Below are positions 9,823 through 21,445 of a stretch of DNA of 64,000 nt, one piece after another. Origin of the DNA: Macrosoma leucophasiata (lineage: Eukaryota; Arthropoda; Insecta; Lepidoptera; Hedylidae); contig JAWQUS010000025.1 in assembly GCA_036365455.1 (NCBI GenBank), forward strand, positions 21,240,001 to 21,304,000, written 5' to 3'. Position numbers and translations under genes: made by a program. Position 1 is the first letter of the stretch; every line of letters starts with the position of its first letter. The notes under the pieces are model-generated. The model searched no databases and was not told where the DNA came from. It worked only from the letters and a program-made list of their open reading frames with translations.

Positions 9823-10942
9823 CACTCTTTTATTATTTACTTATCTAGATAAAGCGATGGACTTCAATGAAACTTTAACAAACAAATCCACTTGGATAAG
9901 TTTACGTAACAACTGCGTTTTACGCTGTTGTCCTATTGCATTTTTTTCCCACGGTGGGATGGATCATGGACCGTCAAGTGAAAAACCCTGGTGTGTTCCA
10001 ACTAATCTATCATCACTGGATTCCGCAAACTTCACCAACAGATGTTTCTCCTTTGGACTGATCACCTACTGGACCTTTCATTTTTGAGAGATTCGCCGAC
10101 AGAACGTTTCATCGACAGAATCGTTCGCATTAGTTTGTTTCGGCGACAGGATGTTTCCATTACGGTTCATTCACTGATGCATACATACTGTGTAGATTAA
10201 TAAATAAAAGTGTTGTCACTGCAGTAGATAATATACCAGTAGACTGCCAGCAAAGAAAAAAAAACCTAACACCGAACGGTGTGGCGGGTGAGCGAACCTC
10301 GCCCACAGCACCCTTCGACCTAACCTAGCTAAGTCGGGGGCGTCCACGATCCCCATCTCGCCCAACCAACACCGAAAGATGAAAATGCTTGTAGTTAATA
10401 GAATTATAGGTTTATCGTCGTGTCGCTGAAACATACATGAAGTGCCATTTATCAAATTTTCTGAAGGCGAACAGTCCTTCGGTGAAATACTCTGCTGGGC
10501 AAAGGAAATAAATGAATCGTCCTGTCGACGTAGCAGAACAATTGCCGGACCATATGTATTAGTAGTGTGAATAAGAGTACTAGTATAACAAATAAATCTA
10601 CTTTTTATTACTAATATAACTAACTAAACCTACTGAATTATGAACATTTCTCTTCAATAATTGGTACCCTGAATATGCTCGTATTGGGGCGACATTGAAA
10701 TGGCCGCATCTGTTAAGCTTCACCAAGGTCTTTGTCCGCATATTGAACTGCCAAGATACTCGTACAAAGCTTTATGACTTCTAATTAAGCAGAACCTTTA
10801 CAAAGGGAACACTATAAAGTTACAGTGATATTAAATGTGGGTATTTCGATATTTTCAAAATAACGGTTTCTGTTAGATATGTATCAGATTAGTGTTGTAA
10901 GATTTTCGATATTAGAATTGAATTTTTATGTTATAGGGAGCA
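9823..10942. other. Unassigned sequence with a GC-rich patch
   Basis: No gene is recognised. A GC-rich patch at 10260-10385 (CACCGAACGGTGTGGCGGG) and decayed TTTCATCGACAG/TTTCGGCGACAG blocks at 10100-10160 look like old repeats, but I cannot assign a family. Confidence 0.35.
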
Positions 10943-11149
10943 GCTAGTAAGCTGCCCCGAGGAACTTCGTATTGCCTTAGAGACATGTCCAAAAAATGGA
11001 AAAAATATATATATGGAGGATTACCAAAATAGACTACAACTGATTCTCATGCCTACCAAATATACACACAAAATTTCATAACGATCGGTCCAGCCGTTTC
11101 GGAGGAGTATTGTTACAAACACTGTGACACGAGAATTTTATATATTAGG
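10943..11149 (-). mobile_element. Helitron B (non-autonomous)
   Basis: On the minus strand it starts near TAATATATAAAATTCTCG, passes GGCTGGACCGATCG and ends GGCAATACGAAGTTCC then GGGGCAGCTTACTAG, a modified CTAG-type end. There is no ORF. Confidence 0.6.
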
Positions 11150-11158
11150 TTATTACTT

Positions 11159-11183
11159 TTGACGACCCAGTTAGTACAGCGGT
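11159..11183 (+). mobile_element. S2 SINE head fragment
   Basis: GACGACCCAGTTAGTACAGC equals the first bases of S2, cut off by the adjacent S1. Confidence 0.6.
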
Positions 11184-11316
11184 GTTTTTTTTATGTAATG
11201 GAAGTGGCAAACAAGCATGCAGTTTACATTGATGTTAAGTGATGACTGCAGCCTATAGACACCCCACGAAGACCAAGGTCAAAATGCAGATGCGTTGCCA
11301 CCCCTGAGACATTGAT
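11184..11316 (-). mobile_element. S1 3' half
   Basis: A T-rich start, ATGTAATGGAAGTGG and the rest of the S1 3' half. It stops at the inverted S1 piece that follows. Confidence 0.8.
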
Positions 11317-11317
11317 G

Positions 11318-11404
11318 TCTCTGGTCTCTATGTAGATTTTTTTATAAGCTACTTCCCATCAATGTGAACTGTAGGCTTGTTAGCCACTTCATAATATAAA
11401 AAAG
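11318..11404 (+). mobile_element. S1 3' end fragment, inverted partner
   Basis: ATCAATGTGAACTGTAGGC followed by GCCACTTCATAATATAAAAAA is a short plus-strand S1 end directly facing the minus-strand copy. Confidence 0.6.
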
Positions 11405-11544
11405 GTAAACTCAGTAGAAATACGTATTATTTCGTCCACCTTAAATATTTCTAATATTATACCCTAAACTATAAAGTAAATATAAAACGAAATATCGAGA
11501 TTAATATACCTAGTTAATTATATAATTTCATATCATTGTTATCG

Positions 11545-11605
11545 GCGGGAGACTATCGATAAGAGAATATCGACAAGAGACTATCGATAAGCGACTATCG
11601 ATTAT
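11545..11605. repeat. Four-unit minisatellite of TATCGATA motifs
   Basis: Four units of 14-16 bases of the form GACTATCGATAAG run in tandem. TATCGATA is identical to the DRE core known from Drosophila DREF/BEAF binding; binding here is inference. Confidence 0.65.
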
Positions 11606-11622
11606 GCGAAACGATGGTTCAT

Positions 11623-11755
11623 AGGGTGTCCAGACAAAACTGCAATGCGATACGAATTGGTATGATGCGATTTCGTCTGACGTTTATTGAAAGTATGGTC
11701 AGCTGAATCGCATTGCAGAAATTCGCATCGCATCGCAGTTTTGTGTAAGCACCCT
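11623..11755. mobile_element. Short MITE, AGGGTG ends
   Basis: The ends AGGGTGTCCAGACAAAACTG and the reverse complement of CAGTTTTGTGTAAGCACCCT match over most of 30 bases. Both arms repeat GCAATGCGAT. The size of 133 bases and A/GGGTG ends fit a hAT-type MITE; the superfamily is a guess. Confidence 0.55.
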
Positions 11756-11922
11756 TACTCGGTGATAATTTACTTTGTGTCATCTTCAGAATGGAGTATT
11801 GAGGAAAGTCATAAAATTGCATCGCGCTTATATTTTCACAAAGGTGTTTTCACCATGATTCCATTCATGATTCGCATTTGTAAATATGTAATATAATAAT
11901 AATATAATCATCATACGAAGCG

Positions 11923-12284
11923 CGCATGGCTCCGAGGTTGGTGTAGATTGGAAGCGATCTACTCGGTTAAGCGATATGGGCACGGTCGGGTGTGTGATGG
12001 GTGACCACTAGTGGCAGATAAAAATGCGCGTTTCCGTGCTTCGGAGGGCACGTTAAGCCGTCGGTCCCGGTTGCTATCGATAGATAGCAGTGGTTAAACC
12101 TCGTCGGAGGCTTTATGCGCGGTTTGAAAACATCGGACAGCGGGTTGGACACTAACCCTTATCTTCACCAACCCGCATTGGAGCAGCGTGGTGGAGTAAG
12201 CTCCAGGCCTCCTCCCAAGAAGGGGAAAGACTCGTGCCCAGCAGTGAGACGTATCAAGGGTTGCCATTATTATTTATTATTAAA
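11923..12284 (+). mobile_element. 5S-rRNA-headed SINE, copy 2
   Basis: It has the same order of blocks as the 9.2 kb copy, with the head better preserved (TCGGTTAAGCGATATGGGC, GATGGGTGACC). It ends in an ATT-rich tail. Confidence 0.8.
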
Positions 12285-12812
12285 ATATAATCATCGCTTC
12301 GGTCACGCAAACAAACTAACTGCAATCAGAACAAAACCGAACCGTCCAATAGCCTAACGCGCTGCGGTGTGTCCCATTTATGCCCACGGTGTGTCTTTTT
12401 ATATGAAACTATTTTGTTACAAAATTGCAGTTCGTGTATACGTTTCGAAAGAAAACCATGAGAATTCCATCCTTGAACATGGAGAGTAAAGAAAATAGAG
12501 TCAGGTATAATAATTAATTATCTAAAAATACAGCTTTAACTATATTAAATTTGCATTTCAATTAACCAAAGATGTACGTTTATAGGTATAGCCTAGATGA
12601 GTAAAAAAACCTTATAATGGCGAGTCGGGCTCGCAATCACGGGATTCAAAGCGTTTCCTAAGCTATCATAAATACTAAAGACTTTTCATATGTTTTTCTA
12701 GAATCTACTGATAGGGAACTTATAAATGGTCTGTAGAAGTTTTAGTAAGATCGTATGTAAACAAATAAGTTTGTTCTCTTAAATAAAATAATAGAACCAA
12801 CACCTGCCTTTT
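12285..12812. other. No recognisable feature
   Basis: AT-rich sequence with no ORF or repeat family match that I can support. Confidence 0.4.
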
Positions 12813-12813
12813 T

Positions 12814-13486
12814 AGGGTTCCGTATTAAACAAGGAACCCTTATAGTTTCGCCATGTCCGTTTGTCTGTCTGTCTGTCAGTCCGTCCGCGGTTTAGCGCAA
12901 AAACTATCAGTAATAGAGACTTGAAATTTGGCACAAGTATACACCTTAATTACGCCGACAAAGTGGTAGAATAAAAACGTGAAAAAAATATTTTTTAGGG
13001 TAACCGCGGATAGTAACTAGTAACGCGCGGATTATTTTTTTTATTTTTAATTTTCATATAATGTGGGGTATCGTTGAATAGGTCTTTTAAAAATATTATG
13101 GGTGTGTGAATATCATTTTATCGTCAATCAATATCGTCGTCAAATATCATCGATTTTGTTAACTGTTCGTGACTTATTAAGCTTTAAAGTGCAAATTTTC
13201 GTTAGACTCAAGTGGTCCCCCCCTACAAACTAAACGGTTGTTGTTAGAAATTCAAACGTTATGGCGATAGTAGCTACATATAACGAAATTAAAAGGAACA
13301 CTATCACACCTAAGTTGGCCCTGCAAGTTTGCGAGTAATAGTCGATCAAATGTATTTTACTAGAAAATTTGGAACAACTCCATATAAAATATTTATATAG
13401 TTTTTTCATTACATTTCTTACTCTGTAACTACGGAACCCTACACTGCGCGTGGCCCGACACGCACTTGACCGGTTTTTATTTTATG
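12814..13486 (+). repeat. Dispersed repeat D, long copy
   Basis: It begins AGGGTTCCGTATTAAAC with a GTCTGTCTGTCTG run and TCCGCGGTTTAGCGC, and ends ACGGAACCCT then GACACGCACTTGACCGG. The 3' half recurs at 60.02-60.40 kb and end fragments recur elsewhere. There is no ORF; the class is unknown. Confidence 0.7.
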
Positions 13487-14073
13487 CCTAGTAATTGCGG
13501 AAAAAAAGGTAGAAAATTGGCTGTGAGAGACGGCCCGAAAGACACACGCACGAGTCTTACTTATACTTTCTATATGAACGAAAAAAAAAAACTTCCAAGC
13601 AGATGTAAGCAAATAAAACAAGCAAAAACTCGCCCTCGTGTATAAAAATAACGTAGCTTTACGAAGAACAGTCTAAAAAAGTAAAACAAAACTGCATTTA
13701 GTCAGGGACGTCGTGGTTTAATTAGCACTGTGTCAATTCGGGACATACCTACTGCCATCATTTCGACGTTCGCATGCTCGTGATACAAATGACCTAACAT
13801 ACAAATAAAAAAAACCTTTTTAGTACCAAGAAAATAATATTGTATTTATTTAGTTTTTTTTTTTGTGTGATATTAAAAAAGTAGGTAACATAATCCACGT
13901 CAATCTAAACACTGTTGAGAATAATTAAATATATATATAATGTACTTATATCTTAACATGTGTTGATCATCCGATCAACCGATGTGACCTACTATGATAA
14001 AATTCTAAAATTGTATACTTATTATATTGTTGCATAAGTACCATGTACATTTTTAGTACTCCCTACCGGCTCC
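13487..14073. other. No recognisable feature
   Basis: AT-rich with poly-A and poly-T runs. No ORF or repeat match. Confidence 0.4.
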
Positions 14074-14230
14074 TTAATTTTGTAATCTGTGGAACAAAGG
14101 TTGCCTGGAAGAAATTGCTGTCTGAGCAATGAGGCCGCCTGCTGTGCTTAGATTTTTATTTTCTGATGTTTTATATTTAATGTGGTGTGCAATAGATAAT
14201 ATATTTATTATTATAATGCCACGCTCGAAC
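14074..14230 (+). mobile_element. LINE 3' UTR remnant
   Basis: GGTTGCCTGGAAGAAATTG, AGCAATGAGGCCGCC and an AT-rich end parallel the better preserved tail at 49.08-49.24 kb (GGTCGTCTGGAAGAGATTG, AGCAATAAGACCGCC). Confidence 0.5.
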
Positions 14231-15197
14231 TTACAGCGGAACTTTGATTGTGTCTGGGAGAATTTTTGGCATTTGGCACATGTTCTGACTGTCCACAAAA
14301 GGTATTAAAATAGTCCCCCAAGCTTATATAAAATTAAAGACTGCGAATATAAGAATAGTTAAGTATTTTTTTACGAGATTTAAAACATCTTGGAAGAATT
14401 GCCACCAACAGAACTGGTCTGCCAATATATATATATATTTATTTTTTGCAACATTATAATTATACAAATCAGTGCTATGAATTTAACAAAAGTTAGTTAC
14501 ATTTTATCTATCTTTTCTACCTCGTACTTACCTGTGAACGGGCTGCCTAGCGAGTATGCACTCAATAGAAGTGTCTGTTCCGTAAAATTCGTGACTTCTA
14601 AAATAAGGAAGGTCTGGCGGCTCTGGAATCTTACTCTATTTGTACCTGTAGGTACCTAATTACGAGTCCGTACATAATCAACTGCTATACCTATACCTTT
14701 ATCTAATCAATGAAATAACCGGAACACTCTTATTGAATATACTCGTATTTATGCATTAGATAATGTGGAGCGGTAGCTCTCAAGTTCGACCTTCGTCACG
14801 CATTTGATTATATATCTGTCTGTATAATCAAAGGGTCAAATTACTTAATCATGAACATATAAAAAAGAAAAAAATCCGATTCCGCAAAGTAGGTACTAAA
14901 ATTATATTATGTATCCTTAGCATAACATTTAAGGTTTTGGTTTGCAATCTTCTCGTTAGACACGGATTTAGGGACGGTTAAAATTAATTTTAATAATATT
15001 TAATATTTAAATATAAATAAATATCAGTTTTGAAAGCTCGATAATATTTTTTAACATTATTAAAGTCATAAATTTCTCAAAATAAATATTATATCAAAAC
15101 AGTTACCACTTTTTATCAATAATATCCATACATATACAAGGAACATAATATGAAAAATGAGAGGAAAATCACACGGAAAATCCACATTGTAATATGT
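14231..15197. other. No recognisable feature
   Basis: AT-rich. An open frame at 14390-14659 has low-complexity translation and no motif, so I do not call it. Confidence 0.4.
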
Positions 15198-15660
15198 GTT
15201 GTAAGGTTTTCGTAAGCTACACTCATTGAAATAAAACTATTTTTAAGGATTTATATCGCGTTAAACTAATATGATTTTAAAATCAACCCGGCGTTTCGTT
15301 CGTTTTTCGGCTTCAGTAGTCCCGTGCAAACTAAGTTTAATACACGGCAGATAAATCCGTTAAAACAGTTTAATTTCCATATTTTTTAATGATGTTTAAA
15401 TCAAAGCAAAATTAACACTTCAAAGTCCAAAACCACTTCACTTTTTATCACAAAACACTTATAACATCAAAAAAATATTTACCATATCTGTTAGAGCGAT
15501 TTAACCAACAAAACTGACTTCCTGTCCACAACAATTTATCTGTCCCACTTGCTTATCCTGTCCGAATGTATGAATGCTACTGACATTACAATTTCAGCTA
15601 TCAAATGTACTCCGTCTCGCTCGCATTCGATACGTGTGAGTGAGTAATTTGATAACTGAT
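15198..15660 (+). repeat. Probable solo LTR of a BEL/Pao element
   Basis: It starts TGTTGTAAGGTTTTCG, then CTACACTCATTGAAATAAAA. The same start follows the BEL/Pao pol 3' end at 22957, where an LTR is expected. The right boundary is a guess. No internal region adjoins it, so it looks like a solo LTR. Confidence 0.5.
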
Positions 15661-16318
15661 TTCCCTTGTCCTATCTATGATAAGGGCATTAAATTTGACG
15701 TATATATGATATTTGAACAGCGTAAATGGACGTTAATCCAACACTTTATTGCTATAGATTATGAGGAAAAAATGTATGGGAGAGTTATCGTGATATACAA
15801 TATTAGTTTTAGTTTCATGGACAGATTAAAATATATGTAATGAGTAGAAAAAACATTACACTCCTTTTGCAACTTGAAGATAACATCCTGTCGAGGATTT
15901 TGGAACACGAACACTGTATGGGACATTTTGTAAAGTTTTGCAGAAGTTTTTTTTTGTTAAATGTAAGTTTATTTCACTCATATAAATGAGTTAGTTTTGG
16001 GAACGCTTATTCTCTCACCAATCCCTAATTGGAAAACGCTAAATATTGTCTTTGAATATAAGCGGCTGGATTATTCAGATGCGTAAGCAATGCCGATTGT
16101 TGTCTTTGGTTTGTTTGAATTTTAATAAATTGAATTGCTTTTATTTTAAATAAGTAGTGGAGACAGAACGATTTAAATGTCAGTTAAAAATCAATGACGT
16201 TACTAACTGAGACTTCTTATATTTAAAAAAAAAAATTACTTAAAACATACCGACCTCAAACACGGCCAAGTGAGAGGCGGACTCGCGACCAAAGTATTTC
16301 GCATAATTGTAAAATATG
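15661..16318. other. No recognisable gene; small D-like patch
   Basis: AT-rich. CGGCCAAGTGAGAGGCGG near 16262-16280 resembles the end of a common dispersed repeat. No other signal. Confidence 0.35.
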
Positions 16319-16319
16319 T

Positions 16320-16501
16320 TTTTTTTTTATGTAATGAATGTGGCAAGCAAGCATGCGCTTCACATTGACGTTAAGTGATGACTGCAGCCTATCGACACCC
16401 ACACAAGGACTCAAAAGAAGGACGCAGAGGAAGACCAGAGGTCAAAATGCAGATGCGTTACCACTCCTGAGGCCTAAGGTATTAACGGCCTCTGTGCCGG
16501 T
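16320..16501 (-). mobile_element. S1 3' half with internal insertion
   Basis: It matches S1 from the tail to CCGGCACAGAGGC. About 24 purine-rich extra bases (GGACGCAGAGGAAGACC) interrupt it around 16411-16435. Confidence 0.8.
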
Positions 16502-17032
16502 GTAGTGTAAGTCGGACCATTGTAATTTGCAACTGTATTGCAACAACAGGTATATTGTTATACTTACTGCCATTACCGTTTGATACCTGTTTGATACCTA
16601 TTTTTTTAATCTTTAGTTTTATCACTGGTGTTTATTTAATAAGAAAATAAATTTCTGCTGTAGTTTTCCAATTGAATGAAACTATGCGCATTATATTCAC
16701 TTGCACATATATTTTAAAACTACATATTCGCAAATTTTTCGCCAAAAATTGACACACGTTATATCACAATGAGGCATCATCAAAAACTACGTAAAACAAT
16801 GACCGGAAAAACAACGGTACTCAAACAAAGAAAACACAAAAAAAAACACAAAAGTCACGCAAATTGATAGCACACGTAGTTAATGTGACGCATTATAATT
16901 TAAAGTACAGTTAAAATAGATAATTTTGAATGACTCAGACACTAATATGATAATAAACATTACAACAATTTATTTCTAGAAATGTTTTACATGATAATAA
17001 TATTAAGTATATACTTAATAAAAAAAAAATGA
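16502..17032. other. No recognisable feature
   Basis: AT-rich sequence with no supported gene or repeat. Confidence 0.4.
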
Positions 17033-17297
17033 TGTACACATCTTCTTATAAATAAAAATTAATTGTTGTTCGTTAGTCTCGCTAAAACTCGAGAACGGCT
17101 GGATCAATTTGGATAATTTTGGGTTTGAATGATTTTTGGAAGTCCAGGGAAGGTTTAAAAGGTAAGAAATATGAAGAAATTGTAGGGAAATAGAAAAAAC
17201 CGCAATTTTATTTTGCCATACAAATAGTCTGTATCTATCAAACCTTTGACACATTATTTCACTCTGAGGCAATACGAAGTTTGCCGGGTCAGCTAGT
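17033..17297 (+). mobile_element. Helitron C (non-autonomous)
   Basis: A TC-like start near TCTTATAAATAAAAATT, then CTCGAGAACGGCTGGATC, ending GCAATACGAAGTTTGCC and GGGTCAGCTAG before T. The CTAG end and A|T insertion context fit Helitrons. There is no ORF. Confidence 0.7.
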
Positions 17298-17426
17298 ACT
17301 TTTATAAAAATAGTGTGCCGTCTTCAGCGGAAACAGAGTTCAAGCTGTATTGTACATTTTTGCTTTTAAAATCAAAATGAATCATTTGTATTCCTTATGC
17401 AATATTTTTATCCCAATCACGACGAC

Positions 17427-17640
17427 GACCCGGTTAGTCCAGCGATGTGAGACGACCGTTTGATTCGAAGGGTCGCGGGTTCGATCCCCGCACTGGGACT
17501 AATGTTTGTAGGGGCCTACAGATATATGTTTCAGGTCTGGGTATTTGTATGTGTGTTGTATGTGTACAACGACATCCACGATACAGGTTTATACCTAGTG
17601 TGGAACTGTGAGTTTAAGCGCAAAAAAATATATATTTGTG
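17427..17640 (+). mobile_element. S2 SINE, tRNA-headed
   Basis: GACCCGGTTAGTCCAGCG at the head, B box GGTTCGATCCCC, and a body ending GTGAGTTTAAGCGC. Confidence 0.85.
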
Positions 17641-17827
17641 TACCTTATCAGGAATTCCAAAAATGGGTCGGTAGGTGTATTCTAAAATAAATAACGCAGG
17701 AGTCCTCTTCTTCGTAGTCTTGGCTTTGTGCCTTAGTTTGTTTCTTCCTAATTCTTCCGTTATCTTCTCTCTCCAGTTTATTCTTATCAAATATCATCTG
17801 TGCTCGGATTTCTTTAGCTAAGCTACT

Positions 17828-18078
17828 ACCAGTAGGTAGTAGAGTTCTAATGTAGGGCGTAGGCACCAGTGCGTTACGATTCTAGTATTCAAAACTGTCA
17901 TGTTCTCGTTAGATGGTTATGTATGGGGCATGGGGCCGTAATAAGTATCACAAACACCGAAATAACTGGCAACGCATATGCATTTTGATCGATTTTTGTG
18001 TAAATGTCTACAGGTTGTAGTATTCACTTACCATTAGTGTGAACTGTAAATTTTTTGCCAACATCATAGCATAAAAAC
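17828..18078 (+). mobile_element. S1 SINE-like copy, old
   Basis: It is diverged throughout but keeps the S1 order: GGTAGTAGAG, GGGCGTAGGCACCA, GTCATGTTCTCGTTAG, GCATATGCATTTTGATC, GTGTGAACTGTAA. Confidence 0.6.
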
Positions 18079-18085
18079 AAAATTT

Positions 18086-19640
18086 AAATATTTTCATTTC
18101 ACAATCAGTTCACTGCTAATGCATAACTAAATTAAGAACATTCTTATCTTCAAGACCCGATATGATTTCGATACGCTCTGATTACGGTTGAAACAGTGAC
18201 TTTTATTCATAAAAGAGCATGTAATAAGAATTACCGCACGTCATTTTGTTCTTTGATGATAAAATCCAAATTAACTTTGTGATCTAAACTAAAATCTTAT
18301 TGTTAAAGATCGTGACTCTTGCGCAAGTTTTATGCCTTTAAATTTAATTAATGGTAACAAAATACCTACCCTAAGTCGTCCTTTAAATGTTAAAACTGTA
18401 CCACTTAATAATAATTCACACTGAGATAACAATTATATTGAGAGTGTATAATATTGAGTGTTTGTATTAAATCAATATTATAAGTGAACGATTAAACATG
18501 ATTGTTAATTATGGACTAATTGCGAGGAACTAGTACATAAAAAAAAAAAATTTTGAAAACCAATTTCATCGAAAATTTTCAAAGATAGGTATAGGCCTAA
18601 AAAATAAACTTAAACAGGTATAAAAAATAGATATCTACTCACAACAACCGAACAACCGGGTAGTATGCACGGCGTCTTCATATTACCAATAGTACGTGTT
18701 TTGATTAAGAATTTTAAAGAAACATCGCTCGTTCTATTAATGAACAATACACTAGGCGAAGACGCTCTAAAGTGGCCGACATTATATTCGGAGATAAGTG
18801 ACGTTTTAGGGTTTGGTGCAAGTTAAAGGAGCTGAAATGAAGCGTACTTATGTAGGGTACAGAAAAGCGTAAAACATATTTTGGAAGTGCAAAAAAGTTT
18901 TAATTTTTTAATTATAGACCAACTATATTCGATTACTTATTGCTTGGATATTTGTTTGGATATCCTGGGGCTGACGGTTTCATACACTATTGTTTCATTG
19001 ACAGTTTTATCCACAACTAAAAACCCTAACGATCTTCGTGCCTTTCACGACGGACATACTTAAATTAATATATTCTACATTTTTATTGTCATACATACTT
19101 TAAACTTGAAAAAATATTAAACAAGCGTACCTCTTTATGTTACTATGTCTTTCTTTAACTTTCTCTATATTTTTTTTATTTAACTAGTGATTGAAAGCCA
19201 TACTTTTTTACAATGGTCATAATATTCCAATATAAATATAACTCATCCCGGAATATCCAGAAGGAAATTGTGTAAGTATTCAACAGTTCCATATCAAAAC
19301 ATGATTATAAAATTAAACAATACCGCTTATTCAAATGTTTATTTTTTTTAAATACCTAGTATTATTGTGTTAATTTTACCTTTTCAACTTCACAATTTTT
19401 AAGAATTTACCAGAAATAAGTATGACAGTTGAAATTGCCACCGCTTATGATTTTATACCACACCATTATCTTACAAATCATTAGCGTATGTTTGTAAAAA
19501 AGATAACAGGAGTACAAGAATTTTACTACAATTTAAATCCACGTAAGGTCGATGGCGAAATGTCTTGTGTCATATAGTGGAAAGCACGAAGTGAGAATTA
19601 AGACGAGAGTTCAGACAACGAAAGAGAAGAGAAGGAAGAC
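18086..19640. other. No recognisable feature
   Basis: About 1.5 kb of AT-rich DNA without a credible ORF, RNA or repeat. It may be unique intergenic or intronic sequence. Confidence 0.4.
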
Positions 19641-19651
19641 AGTCACAGACA

Positions 19652-19690
19652 AGATTGCATGCTTTTTTGCCACTTCCATAACATAAAAAA
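19652..19690 (+). mobile_element. S1 3' tail fragment
   Basis: TTGCATGC, then TTGCCACTTCCATAACATAAAA. Confidence 0.6.
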
Positions 19691-19757
19691 ACCACACTCA
19701 GAGTATATTCCAGTTCAGAGGCAAAAAAAAATATTTTACATGGGAAAACTGACGAAA

Positions 19758-19978
19758 AGTGACGACCCGGTTAGTCCAGCGGTGTGAAATGACCGTTTGA
19801 TTCGAGGAGTCGCGGGTTCGATCCCCGCACCGGGACAAATATTTGTATGGCCTACAGATATTTGTTTCGGGTCTGGGTGTTTGTGTATGTGTTGTATGTG
19901 TACAACGGCACCCACGACACAGGTTTATACCTACTGTGGGGCTGTGAGTGTAAGCGTATTTTATTTATTTATTTAAAA
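19758..19978 (+). mobile_element. S2 SINE, full length
   Basis: It has the complete tRNA-like head with paired CCCGGTT/CACCGGG, B box GGTTCGATCCCC, and the body to TGTGAGTGTAAGCGTATT and a TATTT tail. It is the best S2 copy here. Confidence 0.85.
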
Positions 19979-20095
19979 AAACTTAAATATTAAAAACGAT
20001 GTATTTTAAAAAGTCTTAGATCAAAATGTTGTTGGGATTCATCTCGAGAGGCTGCCTTATATTTTATTAATTTACTATCATCTATACATCTATAC

Positions 20096-20164
20096 AAATA
20101 AATAAAATTGGAGTGTCTATTTGTAATATAAAAATAACCGCTTTTTACTAAACGCATATATGTA
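20096..20164 (+). mobile_element. Helitron A 5' fragment
   Basis: CTATACAAATAAATAAAATT then GGAGTGTC and AACCGCTTTTTACTAAACG, cut off at the mariner left end. Confidence 0.7.
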
Positions 20165-20165
20165 T

Positions 20166-21445
20166 AAGGTTGGGGAAAAAGTTTCTTCGCATTTTTTAAA
20201 ATAATTCAAAACATTTATTAATATAGTTTATTTAAATTTAACCAAACTATGTACCATTTTGTTCGATAACCTTTTGCCATTTTGTAGGTAGGGACATGAT
20301 CCCATTGCTATAAAAATTTTGGGACTTCTCATCAAAATACCGCGACAAGTGGATTTGGCAGTCCTCTCGTAATGTTAACCTAACATTGCATAAAGAATTC
20401 TGAAGAGACCGAAACAGGTGGAAATCTGAAGGTGCAAGGTCAGGACTATACGGCGGATGCATTAACACATCCCAGCCAAACTCTTCATTTTTGCTGAGTG
20501 GCTATAGATGTGTGAGGTCTAGCGTTATCATGATGAAACACCACACCCCTTCTGTTGATCAATTCCGGCCACTTTCTCTCAACTTATTGCTTTAATCTCA
20601 TCAGTTGTTCGCAGTAGAGTTCAGAATCGATAGTCCTGCCTGGTGGTAATAGCTCGTAATGAATAATGCCCTTCCAATCCCACCACACACACAACATCAC
20701 CTTATTGCGAGTTAACCCGGGTTTCGCCACAGTCTATGAAGCCTGACCGGCCTTTGACCACGACCTTTTTCGCACGTTCTTGTCGTACGTGATCCACTTT
20801 TCATCACCAGTTATCAGCTAGCTTCTTCAAAAATGATTCGGTTTCATTACGTCGTAATAAAGAATCACAAATGAGTACACGGTTCATTAGGTTTCTTTCA
20901 GTGAGCTCGTGAGGTACCCAAATATCGAGCTTTTTTTTGTACCCAGCTTTTTTCAAATGCGCCAAAACTGTTTTGTGATCAATTCTCAGTTCTTCAGCTA
21001 CGTCGTAACTACTGATATGTCGATCTTGCTCCACTTTTTCAAAAATGGCATCCATTTTATCCGTAATAGGGCGACCAGAGCGAGGTGCATCTTTGACATC
21101 AAAATTTCCTGATTGAAAACGCTTAAACCAAATTTGTGCTACTCTCACAGACACTGCACTAGGTCCATAAACATCGCAAATGCTTGCGTTGCATTTTTAC
21201 GTTGTAAAATTTTTTTGTAGTAAAATTTTAAAATGTATCGAATTTCTTCATTAGATTCACTCATCTTGACAGTACGAAAAACAAATGAAAATCACACATT
21301 TGCCTAATTTGAATTTGTAATTATGTTCTTTAAAATTTTAACTTTTAATGATACCAAAACCAGCCAGATACAAATACTACAGCCAAAGAGATTTTATTAC
21401 AAGTTCATACATACTATAATGCGAAAAGACTTTATCCCCAACCTA
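20166..21445 (-). mobile_element. mariner element 1, dead
   Basis: The TIRs are AGGTTGGGGAAAAAGT on the left and its inexact reverse complement, ending CCCCAACCTA, on the right; TA dinucleotides sit at both edges. It is about 1.28 kb, the normal size for mariner, and closely similar to the copy at 37.2-38.5 kb. The left flank is Helitron A and the right flank is BEL/Pao pol. Confidence 0.9.
20247..21264 (-). pseudogene. mariner transposase, broken
   Basis: This is a Tc1/mariner-superfamily transposase (cut-and-paste, D,D34D type) read on the minus strand. The helix-turn-helix N-terminal region is recognisable (IWFKRFQSGNFDVKD, SGRPI, VAEELRIDHKTV, WVPHELTE). The C-terminal part keeps PPYSPDLAPSDFHLF, which holds the third catalytic Asp, and LPTKWQKVIEQNGT. 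Frame breaks fall around the N-terminus (near 21180), near 20805 and again near 20468-20510. It cannot make a full transposase. Confidence 0.85.

Noticed and set aside
11548..11605. CRISPR-like array
   Set aside because: Units are directly adjacent without spacers; it is a minisatellite.
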